From: JBCDIQ01 sp039024295
Lineage (GTDB): Bacteria > Bacteroidota > Bacteroidia > J057
Length of the DNA: 18,902 nt
Direction: 5' to 3'
Assembly: GCA_039024295.1 (NCBI GenBank)
Contig: JBCDIQ010000065.1
Location: forward strand, 1 to 18,902
How positions within the stretch are numbered: the first letter of the stretch is position 1; each line of letters starts with the position of its first letter. Of this stretch, positions 14,785 to 18,902 are shown piece after piece. The position numbers and the translations under genes were made by a program. Under the pieces are notes generated by a model. The model saw only the letters and a program-made list of their open reading frames with translations, made no database searches and had not been told where the DNA came from.

Positions 14785-15361
14785 GGTCTTCCCAGTCAGC
14801 AAGGGGCTGAGTACCATAACGCTTTCCCTTGGCGGTCATTTTGATGAGGTAGTTGAGTCGCTTCTGCGCTTCCTCTTTTCGGAGGCCTGCTTCAGCAATC
14901 CAGCCTGCCTTGAGGCGTTTGTAATAATGCGGAAAGTTTTGAAAAATCTCCCATACTTCTTCATCCGCTTTTAATTGAGCCTCCACCCAATCGGGAATTA
15001 CCAATGGGTCAGCAGGATCTCCTACCTGATCGGCTATCAGGTCCAGCCCTCCAGGTATGATTACCCCTAATTGTCGAAGCTTCCACACTCGTTGTCGTTT
15101 CAATTCTGATAAAAAAGTCTTTTTCCTGCGAGGCGTGATCCGCTGAACTCGGCTCTCCACATCCAATTTTTTCGCAACTCCATCAATCCATCCAAAGCAA
15201 AGGCACTCTTCTACCAAGTCATCGTAGGGTAAGCTAGGTTTGCCAGTATCTTTCCTGAAAAGCTGGACCCAAATTTCAGTTTTGGTTGCATGGTATTCCA
15301 TAAGCCACGCTCTCCAGGCAGCTCGATGTTGCGGATAAAATATTTCGGTGATTTCGGGCAT
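14774..15361 (-). CDS. YdeI/OmpD-associated (OmdA) family protein
   Basis: A 195-residue protein matching the YdeI/OmdA family: RAAWRAWLMEYHATKTEIWV (13-32), KPSLPYDDLVEECLCFGWID (41-60), a conserved ITPRRKKTF segment (75-83) and the C-terminal helical OmdA part with GWIAEAGLRKEEAQKRL (153-169). Members have been connected with polymyxin or bacteriocin resistance in enterobacteria, but the biochemical activity is unknown. The start lies 10 bases after the stop of the upstream AAA/nuclease gene, so the two are probably on one transcript. The stop codon is embedded in the convergent lipoprotein gene's end. Confidence 0.88.
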   Translation of the reverse strand: MPEITEIFYPQHRAAWRAWLMEYHATKTEIWVQLFRKDTGKPSLPYDDLVEECLCFGWIDGVAKKLDVESRVQRITPRRKKTFLSELKRQRVWKLRQLGVIIPGGLDLIADQVGDPADPLVIPDWVEAQLKADEEVWEIFQNFPHYYKRLKAGWIAEAGLRKEEAQKRLNYLIKMTAKGKRYGTQPLADWEDPTN

Positions 15362-15371
15362 GGGGGAGATT

Positions 15372-16925
15372 TTATGAAATCATGTCCTTGTAGGGTTCCG
15401 CTTTCCATTCTGCTACGGCCTTTTTCTGTGATAAAAAACAGATCCCTACCGCCAGCACTTTTTTTCCCCCTTCTAAAAAAGGAGCACCATACTGTTTTTC
15501 CTGGATTTGACGCAGGGCTACTTTGGCAGGAGCGTCCAACTTAAACTCCATTACATACATTACCTCTGGAGTATGTACAACACAATCAACACGCCCTTTG
15601 GAAGTGCTTACCTCAGACTGGGTGAGTATCCCCATTCCACGAAAAGTCAGGTGAAGAATAGCGTGAAAAAAGCGTTCGCGTTTTTCTTCAAAAAGGTTGT
15701 ATGGAATCGAGGCAAACAACACATTTATCAATTCAATAAATTTTTGCAGATCCCTATAAAACAGGGCATCTTGTATCTGCCGGAATAAAGCCTGAGACTC
15801 TTCTCTATCCGCGTTCCGATAATAGGCCAGCAAGTGACTGGTCAAGGAAATCTCTACCTCCCGGTTAGGATAGGTCAATATTACTGTATTGGTCTTGAAG
15901 TCTTCTGATTTGAGCGTGAGATACCCAGTTTGGAGTAATAGGCTCCGCCAATCCATATTTTCCAACATGTAATTGTCGAACACTTCGAATCCTACTGTTA
16001 GGTCCTCAAAGTCATACACTAATTGCTTTCGGAGCAGCTTGAGTAAAAATGTGGGCGTACCTGTTTCCCACCAGTAGTTGGCAAATCTGCCTGAAGAAAA
16101 AAAACTCAGGATGGAGAAGGGATTGTAAACAGGGTTTCCTTGCTGCGATTGATAGCCATTGTACCAAGTCTGAATGTTACGAAGAAGGGCACTTTGGGTA
16201 GTATTGTGAATTTGAGCCACTTGCGAAATCGCCGTCTCGAAATAATGGATGAGTTCCTCTGGAGTATATCCCCCTATGGAAGCATACTCTGGGTGAAAGG
16301 TAATGTCGTGCAGGTTATTGAGGTCTGAAAATAACGAAACCTTGCTAAAGCGGGACACCCCAGTAAGCATAAAAAAGGCTAGATAAGGATCACTGTCTTT
16401 GATGACTGAAAAAAAAGATTTGATCGCTCTTTGGTTTTCAGCAACAACCTCTGGTTTTTCCAGGTAATCCACCATCGGTTTGTCGTATTCATCTATCAGC
16501 AAGACGAGTTTTTGAGTCCCGCTACCCAATTGCTCAATGAGTGATCGAAACTTCCGGGCAAGACCTTGCTCAGTAAGGGTAATGCTATGCTGGTTCGCAA
16601 TTTTTTCTATTTCGGCCTCCAAAGCAGCTTTCAGCCCCACATCCTGGAAACCTAGGCTACCAAATGAAATGTGTACTACCGGATGCACCTCCCATTTGTA
16701 CGGTGTATCCTCGATCCATAATCCCTCAAAAAGCGCTTTTTTTCCTTGAAAAATGTATTTAAGAGTCGACAATAGCAGAGATTTTCCAAAACGACGGGGA
16801 CGCGAAAGAAAGAAGTAACTCCCCGAACTAATTAGATTATACATTTGACGTGTTTTGTCAACGTATAAATAGCCCTCTTTACGAAGCTTTTCAAAATCTT
16901 GAATGCCGATGGGATAGGGTTTCAT
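15372..16925 (-). CDS. AAA-ATPase_like / PD-(D/E)XK nuclease-family protein (copy 1)
   Basis: A 517-residue member of the PF09820-PF08011 architecture, usually present in many copies in Bacteroidota. The N-terminal ATPase has a Walker A region SRPRRFGKSLLLST (41-54), Walker B KLVLLIDEYDKP (139-150) and LTGVSRFSKVSLFSDLNNL (187-205). The C-terminal PDDEXK_9 domain carries E438 in TQSEVS, D447 in GRVD and E460-F-K462 in VMEFKL, the residues expected of the nuclease fold. It is full length and both active sites look intact. Function is unproven; defence or mobile-element roles have been suggested for related proteins. The start is ATG 16925: a TTG five codons upstream is also in frame, but the paralogue begins at the same MKPYPIGIQDF. 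It sits 64 bases downstream of copy 2. Confidence 0.9.
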   Translation of the reverse strand: MKPYPIGIQDFEKLRKEGYLYVDKTRQMYNLISSGSYFFLSRPRRFGKSLLLSTLKYIFQGKKALFEGLWIEDTPYKWEVHPVVHISFGSLGFQDVGLKAALEAEIEKIANQHSITLTEQGLARKFRSLIEQLGSGTQKLVLLIDEYDKPMVDYLEKPEVVAENQRAIKSFFSVIKDSDPYLAFFMLTGVSRFSKVSLFSDLNNLHDITFHPEYASIGGYTPEELIHYFETAISQVAQIHNTTQSALLRNIQTWYNGYQSQQGNPVYNPFSILSFFSSGRFANYWWETGTPTFLLKLLRKQLVYDFEDLTVGFEVFDNYMLENMDWRSLLLQTGYLTLKSEDFKTNTVILTYPNREVEISLTSHLLAYYRNADREESQALFRQIQDALFYRDLQKFIELINVLFASIPYNLFEEKRERFFHAILHLTFRGMGILTQSEVSTSKGRVDCVVHTPEVMYVMEFKLDAPAKVALRQIQEKQYGAPFLEGGKKVLAVGICFLSQKKAVAEWKAEPYKDMIS

Positions 16926-16946
16926 AGGATTAAGGTACAAAGATTT
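16836..16946. repeat. 111-bp near-identical repeat, copy in paralogue 1
   Basis: By eye 107 of 111 bases match 18463-18573. It covers the first 30 codons of the ATPase gene and 21 bases upstream of its ATG, including non-coding and synonymous positions, and then the two genes diverge. The upstream part contains AATCTTTG on the minus strand, one base off the TAnnTTTG box, in both copies. Confidence 0.85.
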
Positions 16947-16989
16947 GTGCAGAGAATAGAAAGGCTAAGTACATCAGAACTTTGGAATC

Positions 16990-18552
16990 CTATCTTTCCG
17001 TCAATAGTTCCCGATAAGGTAAGGCCTCCCATTCTGCCACCATTCGCGTTTCGGAAGAAAAGCTGATGCCCATTGCCGTTACCGGTTTGCCTTCTTTTAA
17101 ATAAGCCAACCCGTATTGCTTCTCTCGAATTTGGTCCAAAGCAGCCTGAGCAGGCTCGTCCAGCTTAAACTCCATTACATACACCCCAGTTTCACTGTGT
17201 ACCACCGTATCTACCCTGCCCTTGGCAGTGCTCACCTCAGACTGGGTCAGTAGCCCCATCCCCTGAAAGGTCAGGTGGAGGACCGCATGAAAAAAGCGTT
17301 CCTTCTTGGCATCAAACAACTGGTAGGGAATCGTTGAAAACAGGATATTAATCTGCTCAATGAATCCTTCCATATCGCCTGCATCTAGGGCATCTTTCAT
17401 GTCCAGCCACAAGGGGTAGCTGGAAGTAACCGGGCTTTCCCGATAGGTAGCCAGTAAATGCTGGAACATCACTTCTTTCACCTCCAGGTTAGGGTAGTCC
17501 AGGTAATAATACCGGGCACGGGATGGCTGGTGCTTCAGGGTCAGGTATCCCGTCTGAAACAGTAAGGCCAACCAGTCCTGATTTTCCAGGGTAAAGGTGT
17601 CAAAAACTGCAAAGCCCGCCCTGAGCTTCGACAGGTCGTATTGGTGGTGCTTTTTGAGCAGCTTTAGCAGGAAGGTAGGAGTACCGCTTTCCCACCAAAA
17701 GTTGGCAAATCGACCTGAATAAAACAGGTTCAGGGCTGAAAATGGGTTGTAAACCGGTGAACCTATTTTCCATTGATAGCCATTGTACCAGGTGCGAATC
17801 GCATCTTTGATCTCCGGCACGCTCATGTCATTGGCCTCAGCCAGCATCGGGTAGGCTTCCCCAAAGTAATGGTCCATTTCTTCGGGCGTGTAGCCAGTCA
17901 GGGTGGCATGCTGGGGTGCAAGGGTGATATCAAGAAGGTTGTTTAAATCTGAAAACAGGGACACCTTACTAAACTTTGCCACGCCTGTCAATAGCAGCAA
18001 CCTCAAATAAGGGTCGGAATCTTTGATGATGGAAAAGAAGTTCTTCAGCACCTGACGGTTTTCTTCCGCCTGAGGCAAATCGTCTAGATAATCCGTGAGC
18101 GGCTTGTCGTATTCATCAATCAGTAATACTACTTTTCGGGTACCTGAACCCAGGGTATGGATCAACTCTCGAAAGCAGCCAGATAAATCTTGGTTTTTTA
18201 ATGTTATTCCATGCTCTTCAGCAGCGTCATTTAGTAAGCGAAGAAGTGCTTTTTCAACTCCTATGCTTTTATACCCCATACTACTAAAAGAAAAATGCAG
18301 TACTGGATGTGGTTCCCAGTCATGGTCTATATCTGTATCCACCCACAGTCCTTCGAATAAGTCCCTACGCCCTTGGAAAAAGTACTTCATGGTTGAAAGC
18401 AACAGAGATTTCCCAAAACGACGAGGGCGCGAAAAAAAGAAGTAACTCCCCGAATTGATCAAATTATACATTTGACGCGTTTTGTCAACGTATAAATAGC
18501 CCTCTTTACGAAGCTTTTCAAAATCCTGAATGCCGATGGGATAGGGTTTCAT
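16990..18552 (-). CDS. AAA-ATPase_like / PD-(D/E)XK nuclease-family protein (copy 2)
   Basis: A 520-residue paralogue of the downstream gene, same architecture: Walker A region SRPRRFGKSLLLST (41-54), Walker B KVVLLIDEYDKP (140-151), LTGVAKFSKVSLFSDLNNL (188-206) and nuclease residues E439, D448 and E461-F-K463 (VMEFKL). The first 60 residues are almost identical to copy 1, and later parts roughly half identical. ATG 18552 is chosen because both copies share this start and the 21 bases before it. A further in-frame ATG at 18603 would add 17 residues with no counterpart in copy 1. A prohibitin-like gene end lies 113 bases upstream. Confidence 0.9.
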   Translation of the reverse strand: MKPYPIGIQDFEKLRKEGYLYVDKTRQMYNLINSGSYFFFSRPRRFGKSLLLSTMKYFFQGRRDLFEGLWVDTDIDHDWEPHPVLHFSFSSMGYKSIGVEKALLRLLNDAAEEHGITLKNQDLSGCFRELIHTLGSGTRKVVLLIDEYDKPLTDYLDDLPQAEENRQVLKNFFSIIKDSDPYLRLLLLTGVAKFSKVSLFSDLNNLLDITLAPQHATLTGYTPEEMDHYFGEAYPMLAEANDMSVPEIKDAIRTWYNGYQWKIGSPVYNPFSALNLFYSGRFANFWWESGTPTFLLKLLKKHHQYDLSKLRAGFAVFDTFTLENQDWLALLFQTGYLTLKHQPSRARYYYLDYPNLEVKEVMFQHLLATYRESPVTSSYPLWLDMKDALDAGDMEGFIEQINILFSTIPYQLFDAKKERFFHAVLHLTFQGMGLLTQSEVSTAKGRVDTVVHSETGVYVMEFKLDEPAQAALDQIREKQYGLAYLKEGKPVTAMGISFSSETRMVAEWEALPYRELLTER

Positions 18553-18573
18553 AAGGTTAAGGTACAAAGATTT
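18463..18573. repeat. 111-bp near-identical repeat, copy in paralogue 2
   Basis: Partner of 16836-16946 in direct orientation about 1.63 kb apart, with four mismatches by eye. It spans the ATG at 18552 and the 21 bases upstream. Homologous recombination between the two would delete one gene and leave a hybrid. Confidence 0.85.
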
Positions 18574-18665
18574 AGCAACTAACGGACTGTTTTCATAGCA
18601 CATCTACCAAACCCAAAAGCCCCGAACCAAAGGTCCAGGGCAATCTAAATTTTCGAAGTGGGGGA

Positions 18666-18773
18666 TTAATTATTTCCCAAGATCAACGGCAGTCCATCTG
18701 AACCTCCAACCACAATCACTTTGCTGTTAGGAGATTTTGCCAGTTCTTGTGTAGCCTGAATTCCTTTTTCTTT
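18666..18773 (-). CDS. C-terminal fragment of a prohibitin/SPFH-family protein
   Basis: The last 35 codons, ending in TAA (18666-18668), of a gene that would enter the window from the right on the minus strand. The visible sequence includes GIQATQELAKSPNSKVIVVG and GLPLILGNN at the very end, which resembles the C-terminus of Bacteroidota prohibitin-family (SPFH) proteins, membrane-anchored scaffolds that form large rings and affect membrane proteases. The 5' part is lost at the inverted-repeat centre, so it cannot be called intact. This arm is probably the genomic one, because it is continuous with the neighbouring sequence to the left. Confidence 0.6.
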   Translation of the reverse strand, partial: KEKGIQATQELAKSPNSKVIVVGGSDGLPLILGNN

Positions 18774-18897
18774 AACTGGAAATATCCTCAAAGAAAAAGG
18801 AATTCAGGCTACACAAGAACTGGCAAAATCTCCTAACAGCAAAGTGATTGTGGTTGGAGGTTCAGATGGACTGCCGTTGATCTTGGGAAATAATTAA
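18769..18897 (+). pseudogene. Mirror copy of the prohibitin C-terminus (probable artefact)
   Basis: The right arm of the inverted repeat encodes the same 35 residues on the plus strand, with stop at 18895-18897. Here the reading frame runs back through the spacer as SLTGNIL before KEKGIQAT. This fits the SLT...L pattern that commonly precedes this region in the family, better than the RIFPV read from the left arm. The spacer therefore appears to be true gene sequence read in the opposite orientation, as expected if a molecule folded back on itself. Should not be counted as a second gene. Confidence 0.6.
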
Positions 18898-18902
18898 TCC
18901 CC

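Larger units (their letters stand above)
18661..18902. repeat. Perfect 113-bp inverted repeat with 16-bp spacer at window end
   Basis: 18661-18773 is the exact reverse complement of 18790-18902; the spacer is 18774-18789. Both arms carry the same coding sequence, and the right arm stops at the final base of the window. No target-site duplication or transposase is seen. The pattern is typical of a fold-back (chimeric) molecule or assembly end, less likely a true hairpin. Confidence 0.95.

Noticed and set aside
15372..18573. Restriction-modification, CRISPR or transposon system around the two ATPase/nuclease genes
   Set aside because: No methyltransferase, Cas protein, transposase, terminal inverted repeats or spacer array is visible nearby; the genes are a known multi-copy Bacteroidota family.
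18661..18902. Hairpin telomere of a linear replicon
   Set aside because: The arms contain the end of a conserved cellular gene rather than telomere-type sequence, and no protelomerase or plasmid gene is present; a fold-back artefact is simpler.

Overview
The window looks like a chromosomal stretch of a Bacteroidota bacterium, probably from the Cytophagales/Saprospirales part of the phylum. The evidence is the gene content (GH3-family adenylating enzyme, CHAT-kinase fusion, tandem AAA-ATPase_like/PDDEXK_9 genes, prohibitin-like C-terminus, lipoprotein with a charged tail after its Cys), the scarcity of Shine-Dalgarno sequences, and several TAnnTTTG boxes, the -7 element of Bacteroidota promoters. 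No rRNA, tRNA, CRISPR, transposase or phage gene was recognised. Genus cannot be told from the sequence alone.

Layout. (1) 155-1639 (+) is a polytopic membrane protein of unknown function, facing a four-TM membrane protein (1644-2240, -) tail to tail. A palindrome lies between the latter and a YigZ/IMPACT protein (2338-2940, +). (2) 3109-6439 is a minus-strand block: dxr (isoprenoid synthesis), a GH3-like acyl-adenylating enzyme, and a MarR-type regulator, with a clear intrinsic terminator between the regulator and GH3. (3) 6440-6773 is a 334-nt AT-rich gap. (4) 6774-12319 is the most unusual part. A CHAT (caspase-like) protease domain is fused to two protein-kinase-like domains that both lack the catalytic Asp, and it is transcribed divergently from a membrane hybrid histidine kinase carrying HisKA, HATPase, receiver and HPt domains but no output domain. 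(5) 12454-14784 (+) holds a tandem universal stress protein and a lipoprotein with Ig-like domains. (6) 14774-18552 (-) holds a YdeI/OmdA protein preceded by two paralogous AAA-ATPase/PD-(D/E)XK genes. Their first ~90 coding bases and 21 bases of upstream DNA are almost identical, while the rest of the genes diverged. (7) 18661-18902 is a perfect 113-bp inverted repeat around 16 bases, carrying a prohibitin-like C-terminus on both strands and ending exactly at the window end. A fold-back assembly or library artefact at a contig end is the likeliest explanation.

How the genes may work together. Most are independent units. The divergent CHAT-pseudokinase / phosphorelay kinase pair is the best candidate for an uncharacterised signalling or cell-fate module: the kinase would sense an envelope signal and the CHAT protein could be a protease gated by ligand-binding pseudokinase domains. 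This link rests on architecture and adjacency only. Two genes show a promoter box exactly four bases before the ATG, suggesting leaderless transcripts.
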